Origin: UBA822 sp965249775
GTDB lineage: Bacteria > Gemmatimonadota > Gemmatimonadetes > Longimicrobiales > Gaopeijiaceae
DNA: 64,000 bases
Direction: 5' to 3'
Assembly: GCA_965249775.1 (NCBI GenBank)
Contig: OZ252253.1
Coordinates: 868,001 to 932,000 of the forward strand
The notes under the pieces were generated by a model, which saw only the letters and a list, made by a program, of their open reading frames with translations, made no database searches and had not been told where the DNA came from. The position numbers were made by a program, and so were the translations under genes. Position 1 is the stretch's first letter, and each line of letters begins with the position of its first letter. Below, piece after piece: positions 50,206-59,226 of the stretch.

Positions 50206-50550
50206 TCAGGCCGTAAAGGAGCTGCCGCACCCACATCCTCCGGTCGCATTCGGGTTTCGGAACGTGAAGCCTGACCCCATCATGCTCGTCACGTAATCGA
50301 TCTCGATGCCCTCCAGATACTGCACGCTGAACGGATCCACGAAGATCCGGACCCCTGAAAGTTCGAGAATCTCGTCGTCGGCTTCGGGTTCGTCCTCAAT
50401 GTTGAGTCCGTACTGAAATCCCGAACATCCGCCCGGCAGAACGGCGACCCGGAGGCCGGCGTCCTTCGCCGCTCCATGTTCTTCTATGAAACTCTCAACC
50501 TTGTCCACCGCGGTGGGTGTCAGGCTCAGAATTGTTTCAGTGCTTTCCAT
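50206..50550 (-). CDS. Iron-sulfur cluster insertion protein, ErpA/IscA family
   Basis: 114 residues from the ATG at 50550 (GGAG eight bases upstream). The A-type carrier pattern is complete: LTPTAVDKVESFIEEHGAAKDAGLRVAVLPGGCSGFQYGLNIED, with the first Cys in GGCSGFQYG and the C-terminal pair in GGCGCGSSF. It accepts clusters from the scaffold and delivers them to targets. ErpA and IscA cannot be separated by eye. It has its own terminator and no operon partner. Confidence 0.9.
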   Translation of the reverse strand: MESTETILSLTPTAVDKVESFIEEHGAAKDAGLRVAVLPGGCSGFQYGLNIEDEPEADDEILELSGVRIFVDPFSVQYLEGIEIDYVTSMMGSGFTFRNPNATGGCGCGSSFTA

Positions 50551-50635
50551 ATCACTTTCTCCGTGACTCCCGGGCTCCAAGAGCCCTTAGGACTTTTTAA
50601 AACTACCCGAGGCCTCTAGGGGGGTCAACGCTCCC

Positions 50636-52018
50636 TCAGGATCCGACGTGCCGGGAGAGCAGGTCGAGAATCACAGGATCCTGCCACGGAAGCACCGTGC
50701 GGAGGTCCACCCAGAACGATCCATCTTCTACGCGCCCTACGAGCGGTACAGAAGCACTCCTGAGCCGGGCCGCCAAGGGGTCGGCGCCGCCCTTTTCCGC
50801 CTCCACCCGCACCCCACAGCTCTCGAGCTCCACGCCGGGGTACGTACCTCCTCCGACCACCGAGGACATCGCGACGACTTCCCCCACCACCCCAGCGTCA
50901 GACAGATCAGCCGCCAACGTTTCGGCTCGCTCCCTCAAAGTCTCCGGGCTGGCCGATAGCATGGCCAGCACCGGGATTGCCCTCAGGGCCGTCTCAGGAT
51001 CGCGGTACAACTGAAGTGTCGCCTCGAGGCCGGCCAGGGCCGTTTTGTCCACTCGAACGGCTCGGCACCAGGGGTTCTTGCGCATCTGATCGACCCACTC
51101 GGCCTTGCCCAAGAGAATCCCGGCCTGGGGGCCGCCCAAGAGCTTATCCCCCGAAAACGCCACGATGTCCGCTCCGGCGGCCACGCTTTCGGTGGCTCCG
51201 GGCTCGGGCGGGAGACCCAGACGCTCGGGATCGACCAGGAGGCCAGAGCCCAGATCGTAGACGACCGGCACACCCAGCTCCGCTCCCAAGGCCACGAGCT
51301 CTTCGAGCGAGGCCTCCTCGGTGAAGCCCGTAATGCGGAAGTTGGAGCGGTGGACCTTGAGGATCATGGCCGGATCGCTCTTCTCGGCGGCGGTTCGATA
51401 GTCCTCGAGACGGGTCCGGTTGGTGCTCCCCACCTCCGCGAGCTCCCCACCCGCACTCTCCAGGATGTCCGGGATGCGAAATCCCCCTCCGATCTCCACG
51501 AGCTCACCCCGCGATACGAGCACCGTACGTCCGAAGGCCAACGTGCGGAGCGCGAGAACGAGGGCCGCCGCACCGTTGTTGGTCACAAGTGCCCCCTCGG
51601 CCCCCGTCAACTCTCGGAGAAGAGCAGCGCAATGGTCGTATCTGGAGCCCCGGCTCCCTGCTTCCAGGTCGTACTCGAGGTTGGCATACCCGCGTGCAAC
51701 GCTGGCCATCGCGTCGAGCGCCGAGTCCGCAAGAGGAGCACGGCCGAGGTTGGTATGCAGAATCACCCCGGTTCCGTTAATCACCGCGCGGAGCGACGGT
51801 GTGGCGGAAACACGGAGCCGCTCTTCTACTCCGGTCGCGTAAAGCCGCGGGTCTTCCACGTCCCCGGGAAGGGCTGCAGGATCGACGCCCTCGCCGAGCT
51901 CGCGTCGAACCCGGTCGAGCTCCGTCCGAAGGTGCTGAACCACCAGTGCTCTCGGATGGTCCTCGAGAATGCCGACGAACGGCTCGGACTCGAGGAGCCG
52001 CTCCAGGGACGGGATCAT
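50636..52018 (-). CDS. selA: L-seryl-tRNA(Sec) selenium transferase
   Basis: About 460 residues from the ATG at 52018, 10 bp after the previous stop; a longer frame to 52102 overlaps that gene. SelA features: RAVINGTGVILHTNLGRAPLADSALDAM, GSRGSRYDHCAALLRELTGAEGALVTNNGAAALVLAL, and the PLP lysine in FSGDKLLGGPQAGILLG. It converts Ser-tRNA(Sec) to Sec-tRNA(Sec) with selenophosphate. The presence of selA implies selenoprotein synthesis, but selB, selC and selD are not in the window. It follows valS and a lipoprotein gene on one transcript. Confidence 0.93.
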   Translation of the reverse strand: MIPSLERLLESEPFVGILEDHPRALVVQHLRTELDRVRRELGEGVDPAALPGDVEDPRLYATGVEERLRVSATPSLRAVINGTGVILHTNLGRAPLADSALDAMASVARGYANLEYDLEAGSRGSRYDHCAALLRELTGAEGALVTNNGAAALVLALRTLAFGRTVLVSRGELVEIGGGFRIPDILESAGGELAEVGSTNRTRLEDYRTAAEKSDPAMILKVHRSNFRITGFTEEASLEELVALGAELGVPVVYDLGSGLLVDPERLGLPPEPGATESVAAGADIVAFSGDKLLGGPQAGILLGKAEWVDQMRKNPWCRAVRVDKTALAGLEATLQLYRDPETALRAIPVLAMLSASPETLRERAETLAADLSDAGVVGEVVAMSSVVGGGTYPGVELESCGVRVEAEKGGADPLAARLRSASVPLVGRVEDGSFWVDLRTVLPWQDPVILDLLSRHVGS

Positions 52019-52028
52019 GCGGCGAGCG

Positions 52029-53306
52029 TCACTCAAGCTGTGCCGCCTCCTCTGGCGCCTCGCGAAGCACCTCGGCCGTGCCCCCTCCATCGGGGAGGCC
52101 ATTGATGTTGGTCACACCTCCGACGGACAACTCATACGCTTGATCCGCCGCAAGCGTGTCTGCCAATATGAGGTAGAGCAGGCGTTTCGGGAGCTCGCGG
52201 GTCTGCAGCTCCTGTGGGGCACGCGGAGCCCGAGGCCGGGGAGTCCTCAGCTCGGATTCGATCTCGTCCGCGGTAGCGGAATCGCCCGCACTTCGGAGCG
52301 ATTCGATCCGCTCCCGTGCCTCTTCTAATTGAATCGAGTCCGAGACGTGCAAAGAATCCTGAATCACATCCTGTCGGCCCAGGTAGTCCCGCTCGTGCAG
52401 GATCGTGGCCACCTCGGGAGGGCGCAACGAATCGGGCCCCAAGAGCGCCGACACTCCCGTAAGCTCCGAAGCGGGATCGAGGAAGTCGTCGAACTCGACC
52501 GATAACGTGAGAGAGTCGACAACATCCACCGTCTGAACCATGGCGGGCGTCGTGTCCGGGAGGAGCAGCGCGAAATTCAAGAGCAGGGTGTCGGCCGGAT
52601 TCAACTCCTCCAGGCCGATCGCGACCGCCTCGAAGCCGTCATACTCCTGGTTGCGATTCTCGTCCGTGAACGCCCTGATGGTATAACGGCCGGACGGGAC
52701 ATACCGAAACGCGTAGACGCCGCTCGAATCGGTGATGGCAACGTGAGTCGGGACCACTTGGTCGTCGGATTCCTCTCCCCCCGGGGGGCGCTCGACGCTG
52801 GCTGTCACCCTCGCGCCAGCGACGGGCTGCTCGGTAAGCCGGTCGACGATGAGGCCCGCGAGGACGGTGGGTGTCATTTCGGCACCAGTCGAAAAGATGA
52901 ACTCGAACGCTTGCACCATCCGGTTGCTGAAGAGGTCCCGTACGACCGGCTGCACCGTCACGCGATAGACTTGGTCGGGCTGGAACCCCCCCGCCATCCT
53001 CACGCGCAATGCCTGGCTGGAATGGCGAACTCTGATCTCACCGGACTCCGGGGAAATCATCACCGCGCGGTCCAGCGTGCCCTCGGCCCCGCGCTCGCTG
53101 ATCCGTTCGTCGAAGACGATCCGGATCTCGCCGTCAAAGGCATCGACTACCGCAAAGGTGTCGGGAAACGTCTCCACCACTTGCGGACCCGTTAGATCCC
53201 GCGGGCCACCGGGGGGGGAGCCCTGGTTGGCGCACGAACAAATCGAGAAGAGTCCGATCATCCCCCATACACTCAGGGCGGTCCGTGTCGGAAGCCTCCA
53301 AGTCAT
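52029..53306 (-). CDS. Secreted lipoprotein with SbsA/Big-type Ig-like domain
   Basis: 425 residues, signal ending ICSCANQG. The N-terminal domain (about residues 35-135) is an SbsA-type Ig-like domain: GPQVVETFPDTFAVVDAFDGEIRIVFDERIS and YRVTVQPVVRDLFSNRMVQAFEFIFSTG. A second, carboxypeptidase-regulatory-like domain follows (AGLIVDRLTEQPVAGARVTA, SGVYAFRYVPSGRYTIRAFTDENRNQEYDG). A charged helical segment and strands fill the rest. No catalytic motif. Probably a surface structural protein. It lies between valS (28 bp upstream) and selA, so the operon mixes unrelated functions. Confidence 0.82.
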   Translation of the reverse strand: MTWRLPTRTALSVWGMIGLFSICSCANQGSPPGGPRDLTGPQVVETFPDTFAVVDAFDGEIRIVFDERISERGAEGTLDRAVMISPESGEIRVRHSSQALRVRMAGGFQPDQVYRVTVQPVVRDLFSNRMVQAFEFIFSTGAEMTPTVLAGLIVDRLTEQPVAGARVTASVERPPGGEESDDQVVPTHVAITDSSGVYAFRYVPSGRYTIRAFTDENRNQEYDGFEAVAIGLEELNPADTLLLNFALLLPDTTPAMVQTVDVVDSLTLSVEFDDFLDPASELTGVSALLGPDSLRPPEVATILHERDYLGRQDVIQDSLHVSDSIQLEEARERIESLRSAGDSATADEIESELRTPRPRAPRAPQELQTRELPKRLLYLILADTLAADQAYELSVGGVTNINGLPDGGGTAEVLREAPEEAAQLE

Positions 53307-53334
53307 GACACGGAGTCTTTCCCCTCCGGGGAGG

Positions 53335-56184
53335 CTAATCCACGGCGAGGGATGAGAGCTTCCCTCGCAACTTGTTCAATTGCTCCTCGAAGCTGTTTTG
53401 CTTCTCGCGCTCCCGGTCCACGATGTCTGGGGGTGCACCGTTGAGGAACCCGTCATTCGACAACTTCGCGCGAGTGCCCTCGACCTGAGCGTCCAGGCGG
53501 TCGACCTCCTCCTGAAGCCGCTCGCGTTCCCGCGCGACGTCGATCACACCTTCGAGCGGAATGAAAATCTCCGCACCGTTCCTGAGGACCGCGTGAGCGC
53601 CCACCGCATCAACGTCCCCATCCGCCTGCCCATCCCCGTCCTCACTCAACTCACACGTGTCGACCTTCGCCAGCCGTTGGAGCGTCGTCCCCTGGTCCTC
53701 GACCATCGTCTTGAAGGGACCCTCGACCGTTCTCAGTCGGAGTGTGACGCCGCTCCCCTCGGGAACGGCATACTCCTTCCGGAGGCTGCGCACCTGTGTC
53801 ACGAGCTCCTGGAGCTCGCCCAGGCGTCGCTCGGATTCTTCGTCGACCAGATCAGCGTCCATCTCCGGCCAGGGCGCCACGATCAAGGCCTGGGGCCGGT
53901 CCTCTCCGGCGGGCCAAGGCAGCCGTTCCCAGAGAGCGGAGGTGACGAAAGGCGTGAGGGGGTGCAGCAGCCGGAAGATACCATCGAGCACGGCCACGAG
54001 CGTGGCTCGCGCCGCCTGGAGACTGTCGTCCCCGGAGCTCCCCTGCATGCGGGGCTTGATCAGCTCCAAATACCAGTCGGCGAAATCTCCCCAAACGAAG
54101 TGATAGAGCCGGTCGGACACCTCGTGGAATCGGAACCGCTCGAGACCCTCGGTCACATCATCCGTCGTGCGTTGCAGGCGCGACAGAATCCAGCGGTCCT
54201 CCAGCTCCAGCGCGTCGCCCACATCGGCCACGCTGGGGACGGGGTCGTCGCCGAGCGTCATCAGGGCGAACCGGCCGGCGTTCCAGAGCTTGTTGGCAAA
54301 GTTTCGTCCCGGCGAGAACGACGCTTCCAGGTCTTCGTGATCAAGCTGGATGTCAGTCCCGACCCCAGCCGAAGAGAGGAGCGTAAAACGGAGGGCGTCC
54401 GCACCAAGAAGGTCGACGACTTCGAGCGGATCGACGCCGTTATCGAGGGACTTCGACATCTTGCGCCCCTTCATGTCCCTGACCGTCCCGTGCAAATAGA
54501 CCTGGGTGAAAGGCGCCTCTCCCATGAACTCATACCCGGCCATGATCATACGGGCCACCCAGAAGAAAATGATTTCCGGCGCCGTGAACATGTCGTGTGT
54601 CGGATAGAAGGCTTTGAGGTCGTCGGTTTTCTCGGGCCACCCGAATACCGAAAAGGGCCACAACCACGAGGAAAACCACGTGTCGAGGACGTCCGGATCC
54701 TGCTCGAGGTCGGTGCCACCGCACGAGGCGCAGCTGTCTGGATCATCGCGTGTGACGGTCGTGGCCTCACATGACCCGCAATACCACACGGGAATTCGGT
54801 GACCCCACCAGAGCTGCCGAGAAATACACCAGTCCCTGATATTCTCCATCCAGCTCTCGTAGACCTTTTTCCAATGCGGCGGCGTGAACGAGATGGTCCC
54901 GTCCCTCGAGGCTTTGAGGGCCGGCTCGGCCAAAGGCTTCATGCGCACGAACCACTGCAGACTCAAGCGTGGCTCCACGACCGTCTGGCAGCGATAACAA
55001 TGAGGCAGCGAGTGAATGTGGATCTCCTCCCCGCCGTAGAGACCGAGAGCTTCGATCTCGTCGAGCACCCGCTTGCGGGCCTCGAACCGATCGAGTCCGC
55101 GAAACGCCTCGGGAGCACTCTCACTCATCGTGGCTTCGGCCGTCATCACATCGAGCATCGGCAAGTCACTTCTCTGAGCCATCTCGAAGTCGTTCGGATC
55201 GTGCGCGGGCGTGACTTTGACCATCCCTGAGCCGAACCCGGGGTCCACCAGCTCGTCCGCAATGATGGGGATGGTCCGGCCGGTCAGGGGGAGCTCGATC
55301 TCCGCTCCGATCAGAGCAGCGTACCGGTCGTCCTTGGGGTTCACGGCCACGGCGGCGTCCCCGAGCATGGTCTCGGGCCGAGTCGTCGACACGGTGAGGT
55401 ACCATCGCCCATCGGGAAGTTGGCCGATCGCCTGTTCCTCACCGGCTTTCGCCGCCCCCTCGGCTGTAGTCGCTGCGGCCTCGGCCGCATTAGCGGCTCG
55501 CGCGGCGCTGTCCCCCGCCCCGGGAGCAAACGGATACCTCAGGTGGTGGAGCCTACCCTCGACCTCCTCGCCTTCGGCCTCTTCGTTGGAGAGCGCCGTC
55601 ATGCAACGGGGGCACCAGTTGATGATGTACTCCCCCCGGTAGATCAGATCCTTCTCGTAGAGGCGCACGAACACCTCGCGGACCGCCCGGCTGAGCCCTT
55701 CGTCGAGTGTGAAGCGCGTACGTTCGAAGTCGCAGCTGGACCCGATCACCTTGAGCTGCTCCAGGATCTGGCCCCCTGTCCCGTTCACGTGCTCCCAAAC
55801 CCGCTCCACGAAGGCTTCCCGGCCCAAATCGTGCCGCGAGGTCCCCTCTTCCGCCAGTCTTCTTTCGACGACGTTCTGAGTCGCGATCCCGGCGTGGTCG
55901 GTGCCCGGCACCCAGAGTGAGGCTCGGCCTTGCATTCGGCGCCATCGTATCATCACGTCCTGGATCGTGTTGTTGAGCCCGTGGCCCACGTGAAGTACCG
56001 CGGTCACATTGGGTGGCGGAATCACGACGACGTAGGAATCCCGGCCGGATTTCACAGACTCGGGCTCGACGTGGAAGTACCCCGCCTCGCGCCAGGAACG
56101 GTAGAGAGGCTCTTCGATGGTCTTGGGATCCAAGCGCGGTGGAAGACCGGCGGGCAATGCGTCGGCCACGGTCGCTCCTGTCAT
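53335..56184 (-). CDS. valS: Valyl-tRNA synthetase
   Basis: 949 residues. Class I signature HVGH at residues 65-68 (PPPNVTAVLHVGHGLNNTIQD) and GRKMSKSLDNG later. The editing domain (TTRPETMLGDAAVAVNP, TPAHDPNDFEMAQR) is present, and the C-terminal coiled coil contains VARERERLQEEVDRLDAQVEGTRAKLSND. An Ala-rich insert (ARAANAAEAAATTAEGAAKAGEEQ) near residue 235 lies before the editing-domain strand and is not common. The enzyme is otherwise complete. It is in the middle of a minus-strand operon from 57042 down to 50636. Confidence 0.97.
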   Translation of the reverse strand: MTGATVADALPAGLPPRLDPKTIEEPLYRSWREAGYFHVEPESVKSGRDSYVVVIPPPNVTAVLHVGHGLNNTIQDVMIRWRRMQGRASLWVPGTDHAGIATQNVVERRLAEEGTSRHDLGREAFVERVWEHVNGTGGQILEQLKVIGSSCDFERTRFTLDEGLSRAVREVFVRLYEKDLIYRGEYIINWCPRCMTALSNEEAEGEEVEGRLHHLRYPFAPGAGDSAARAANAAEAAATTAEGAAKAGEEQAIGQLPDGRWYLTVSTTRPETMLGDAAVAVNPKDDRYAALIGAEIELPLTGRTIPIIADELVDPGFGSGMVKVTPAHDPNDFEMAQRSDLPMLDVMTAEATMSESAPEAFRGLDRFEARKRVLDEIEALGLYGGEEIHIHSLPHCYRCQTVVEPRLSLQWFVRMKPLAEPALKASRDGTISFTPPHWKKVYESWMENIRDWCISRQLWWGHRIPVWYCGSCEATTVTRDDPDSCASCGGTDLEQDPDVLDTWFSSWLWPFSVFGWPEKTDDLKAFYPTHDMFTAPEIIFFWVARMIMAGYEFMGEAPFTQVYLHGTVRDMKGRKMSKSLDNGVDPLEVVDLLGADALRFTLLSSAGVGTDIQLDHEDLEASFSPGRNFANKLWNAGRFALMTLGDDPVPSVADVGDALELEDRWILSRLQRTTDDVTEGLERFRFHEVSDRLYHFVWGDFADWYLELIKPRMQGSSGDDSLQAARATLVAVLDGIFRLLHPLTPFVTSALWERLPWPAGEDRPQALIVAPWPEMDADLVDEESERRLGELQELVTQVRSLRKEYAVPEGSGVTLRLRTVEGPFKTMVEDQGTTLQRLAKVDTCELSEDGDGQADGDVDAVGAHAVLRNGAEIFIPLEGVIDVARERERLQEEVDRLDAQVEGTRAKLSNDGFLNGAPPDIVDREREKQNSFEEQLNKLRGKLSSLAVD

Positions 56185-56202
56185 TTTGCTGGAAGGCAGA
56201 GC

Positions 56203-57042
56203 CTACCCCCCCGAGCTTCCGGTCGTGTCGGGCGCTGCGGCGTTCTGGTCACGATTGCGGTCCTGCTGACGCCGGATGCGTTCGGCGCGCTCCCTCCAGC
56301 TCGACCGCACGCCCTGGACGTTCGCACCGTTGAGGATGTCCTGGTCCTCCCACGAGCGCCGTCTCCACTCATCCCGTTGCCAGGAGTTCCCGCCGAAGTA
56401 GAACGGCAGCGGAAGCGTGAGGTTGCCTAGGTGGAGCTTTCCCGGGGAGATGCCCCACCTCCGCCCCTGGTCATCGGTGGTGGTCCAGTCCGTGAGCGCC
56501 AGTTCCGCGGCGACCGCTACGGCTACCGAGTCGGTCCACTCCTCGAGTCGCCCAGCCAGTTGGAGCTGCATCCGCTCGGCATTGGTGAGGTCGAAGGCTT
56601 CGGGCATGGCCTCACGCCAGAGGCGCGTGTCGGAGCTCCGCACCCTCAAGACATCGGCGGCACGGCGGCCTCCCGGAGGCTCGTTGAGCTCGACGGGGCC
56701 AGGGCCTGGAACGGGCAGGCCCGCATCAGGAAACTCCAAAGCGATTTCCAAGCTGTCCGGAAGCACCTCGGGGGGCTCGACGGTAAAGTCGGGGATCTCG
56801 ATCTCCAGCACCTGTACGACTCGCATGCCGGTCGCAGCCCGAGTAGGCGAAACCGAAACCAACCCCAAGACCGTCTCTCGTGGACTCCATTCAATGAAGG
56901 CCGTGGCGTAGAGCACGATGGCGACGATGTGGAAGACAGCCGATACACCGATCCCTGCAGCGAGGGCGCGCCGGTACGCCCCACCCCGTTTTCGGGGCAC
57001 TTCCGACTCCGGGGAGCCGTCGGATCGCATGGGCACTGTCAT
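56203..57042 (-). CDS. Single-pass membrane protein of unknown function (TonB-like layout)
   Basis: 279 residues. A short N-terminal cytoplasmic part, then one hydrophobic segment (ALAAGIGVSAVFHIVAIVLYATAFIEW, residues about 26-52), then a Pro-rich stretch (VEPPEVLPDSLEIALEFPDAGLPVPGPGPVELNEPPGG) and a helical C-terminal part with many charged residues (RERAERIRRQQDRNRDQ). The layout is like TonB/energy-transducing proteins but the C-terminal TonB fold is not evident. It starts the valS operon, ending 18 bp before valS. Confidence 0.65.
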   Translation of the reverse strand: MTVPMRSDGSPESEVPRKRGGAYRRALAAGIGVSAVFHIVAIVLYATAFIEWSPRETVLGLVSVSPTRAATGMRVVQVLEIEIPDFTVEPPEVLPDSLEIALEFPDAGLPVPGPGPVELNEPPGGRRAADVLRVRSSDTRLWREAMPEAFDLTNAERMQLQLAGRLEEWTDSVAVAVAAELALTDWTTTDDQGRRWGISPGKLHLGNLTLPLPFYFGGNSWQRDEWRRRSWEDQDILNGANVQGVRSSWRERAERIRRQQDRNRDQNAAAPDTTGSSGG

Positions 57043-57105
57043 CGCGTGTATAACCCCTCCTGGCTGGGCGGTTCCTCCCTCATAAGCCGAAGAAAGCGGG
57101 CCCGC

Positions 57106-58277
57106 CTACCCCACGGCGAGCCTCCCTAGCCGTGCAACAGCCGTCCTCATCCGCTCCTCGTCCACGGTGAGAGCGATCCGGAAGAACCCCTCTCCGCCTG
57201 ATCCGAGCGCGGCACCGGGAAGCACAACGACTCCTGCTTCTTCCAGCACCCGTTCGGCAAAAGCCACCGAGGACCCGCCGCCGGGAACCGGGACCCAAAG
57301 GTACATCGTAGCTCTCGGTTCGGTTACTGTGAACCCGGCTTCCCTCAAGCCCTCGACCGCAACGTCACGACGGGCCTGAAAGCGGGCCACGTTTCCGGGC
57401 ACCCAACCTTCGTAAGCCGCAAGCGCAGCGGCCCCGGCAGCCTGAACCGCCTTGAAGACCCCGATGTCCATGACGGTCTTCACCTTTGTAAGGCTCTCGA
57501 TCAACTCCGTGTTCCCGGCGACCCACCCGAGCCGCCATCCAGTCATATTATAGGTCTTGGAGAAGGAGTGAAACTCGAGCGCGACCTCGTCGGCCCCCTC
57601 GACCACCAAGATGCTCGGCGGACGGTACCCGTTAAAGGCGATCTCACTGTACGCGTGATCGTAAACAAGCACCGCATCGTGTTCACGGCAAAAGTTCACC
57701 GCCTGTCCAAGATATTCGAGCGGAGCCGTTGCCGTTGTTGGATTGTTCGGATAGTTGAGGTACATCAGTCGAAGGCGGGAACGCACATCGTCCCCGATCT
57801 CCTCAAGGGGCATCAGGTAGTCGTTCTCCGAGCGCAAGGGCACCAGGTGCGGCTCTCTCCTCCGGCCAGGATGACGCCGCCCTGGTAGGCCTGGTACGCG
57901 GGATCGGGAATCACGGCGGTATCGCCCGGATCGAGAAACGCGAACGGTAACTTCGCGATCCCCTCTTTGGAGCCCATGAGAGGCAAGATTTCGGCATAGG
58001 GGTCTAGGCTCACACCGAAGCGCTGGCTCATCCACGTTGCGATGGCTTCGCGGAGGTCCGGCAAGCCCGACTGAAAGGCGTAGCGGCACATGCTCCGTTG
58101 AGACGCTGCCTCCGCCAGACCGCGGACGGCCTGCGGCGGTGGGTCCAGGTCGGCGTCCCCATTGCCGAGATCGATGACGTCGACACCTGATGCCTCCAGC
58201 CGCCTCCCGGCTTCTGGAGCATCGGCCAGCGGATACGGGGGCAGGTTGTGAAACGCCCGGCTCCGCTCAGGAGCCAA
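57106..58277 (-). pseudogene. LL-diaminopimelate-aminotransferase-like gene split by a 2-bp insertion
   Basis: Two overlapping frames together encode one fold-type I aminotransferase of about 389 residues. The first (from TTG 58277) carries AFHNLPPYPLADAPEAG, YAFQSGLPDLREAIATWM, PLMGSKEGIAKLPFAFLDPGD and AYQAYQGGVILAGGE. The second carries LNYPNNPTTATAP, VYDHAYSEIAF and HSFSKTYNMTGWRLGWVAGN with the PLP lysine. Both match DapL/class I Asp aminotransferase motifs. They join if the repeat CTCTCTC at 57853-57859 is shortened by two bases. Either a real frameshift or a sequencing/assembly error explains it. The gene would overlap the upstream hydrolase stop by 11 bp. Confidence 0.8.
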
Positions 58278-58899
58278 CGTCCCCTTCTCCCTCGACCGGA
58301 TTGCGAAGGATATCGAGGCCCTCCAGCTCGACTTCCACCTCATCCCCACTCGAGAGCGAGCCCACGCCCTCGGGTGTGCCCGGCGAGACGATGTCACCCG
58401 GCTCCAGCGTCATGATTCGAGTGATGTAGGAGATGAGGGACGGTATCGAGAATACCATCTCTGATGCCTTGGCCCGCTGACGCTCCTCGCCGTTCACCCG
58501 GGTGACGAGCGTGACATCGGGAAAATCGCCGGGGGAGAGGGTCGACACCGAACCGATGGGGCAAAACGTGTCGAATCCCTTGGCCCTCGACCACTGGTCG
58601 TCCTGGGCTTGCAGATCGCGCGCCGTAACATCGTTCAGCGGGAAGACCCCGTCGATCACATCCCAGGCCTCGGCCTCCGACACGTGTCGAGCCTGCGTCC
58701 CGATCCGTACTGCGATCTCCCCTTCGTAGTCGACCCTGCCCACGCCTGACGGCATCACGATGGGCTCCCCCGACGCGATGATGCTCGACGGGGGCTTCAG
58801 GAAGATCAGCGGCTCGGCGGGGACTTCACTACCGAGCTCGGCGGCGTGGGCGTGGAAGTTCTTTCCCACGCACACGATTTTTGTAGGAATAGGAGTCAT
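58267..58899 (-). CDS. Fumarylacetoacetate hydrolase family protein (acylpyruvase-like)
   Basis: 210 residues. FAH-family motifs: KIVCVGKNFHAHAAELG at the N-terminus, LKPPSSIIASGEPIVMPSGVGRVDYEGEIAVRIG with the metal-binding Glu pair, NDVTARDLQ, GFDTFCPIGSV, and LEPGDIVSPGTPEGVGSL. Short single-domain members such as FAHD1/YcgM hydrolyse acylpyruvates or decarboxylate oxaloacetate. It is co-oriented with, and overlaps, the aminotransferase downstream. The pathway is not determined. Confidence 0.9.
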   Translation of the reverse strand: MTPIPTKIVCVGKNFHAHAAELGSEVPAEPLIFLKPPSSIIASGEPIVMPSGVGRVDYEGEIAVRIGTQARHVSEAEAWDVIDGVFPLNDVTARDLQAQDDQWSRAKGFDTFCPIGSVSTLSPGDFPDVTLVTRVNGEERQRAKASEMVFSIPSLISYITRIMTLEPGDIVSPGTPEGVGSLSSGDEVEVELEGLDILRNPVEGEGDVGS

Positions 58900-58918
58900 G
58901 CCATTCGGGTCCCCGTCG

Positions 58919-59119
58919 TCAGTCGTCGATCGGCTGGGTGTGCAGCCATGTGCCGACTATGGTGCCCAAACCCGCGATGGTGAGGAACACGGCGATTACA
59001 GTCCACCAGAAGCCGATATCCGAATGACCGTCGGACCAACCGGCGGCAGAGTCACCCCACGCGAAGGCAGCCAGAACCAGAATCCCGACGCCCGCCATCA
59101 TGCCCAAAATGCGATTCAT
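58919..59119 (-). CDS. Small two-helix membrane protein
   Basis: 66 residues with two hydrophobic segments (GMMAGVGILVLAAFAW and FWWTVIAVFLTIAGLGTIVGTWL). No family recognised. It lies 19 bp upstream of the FAH-family gene and 107 bp from the helicase gene, on the same strand. Too short to assign a function; it may be an accessory membrane protein. Confidence 0.55.
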   Translation of the reverse strand: MNRILGMMAGVGILVLAAFAWGDSAAGWSDGHSDIGFWWTVIAVFLTIAGLGTIVGTWLHTQPIDD

Positions 59120-59226
59120 ACGTCATCCGTCATGAGGATACCGAGACCGGATATAACCCCGGCGACCGGCGGAATCTAAAGTCGCACCACCGGACCACAA
59201 GGTGCGCGGCAACGCACCGTCACCCG

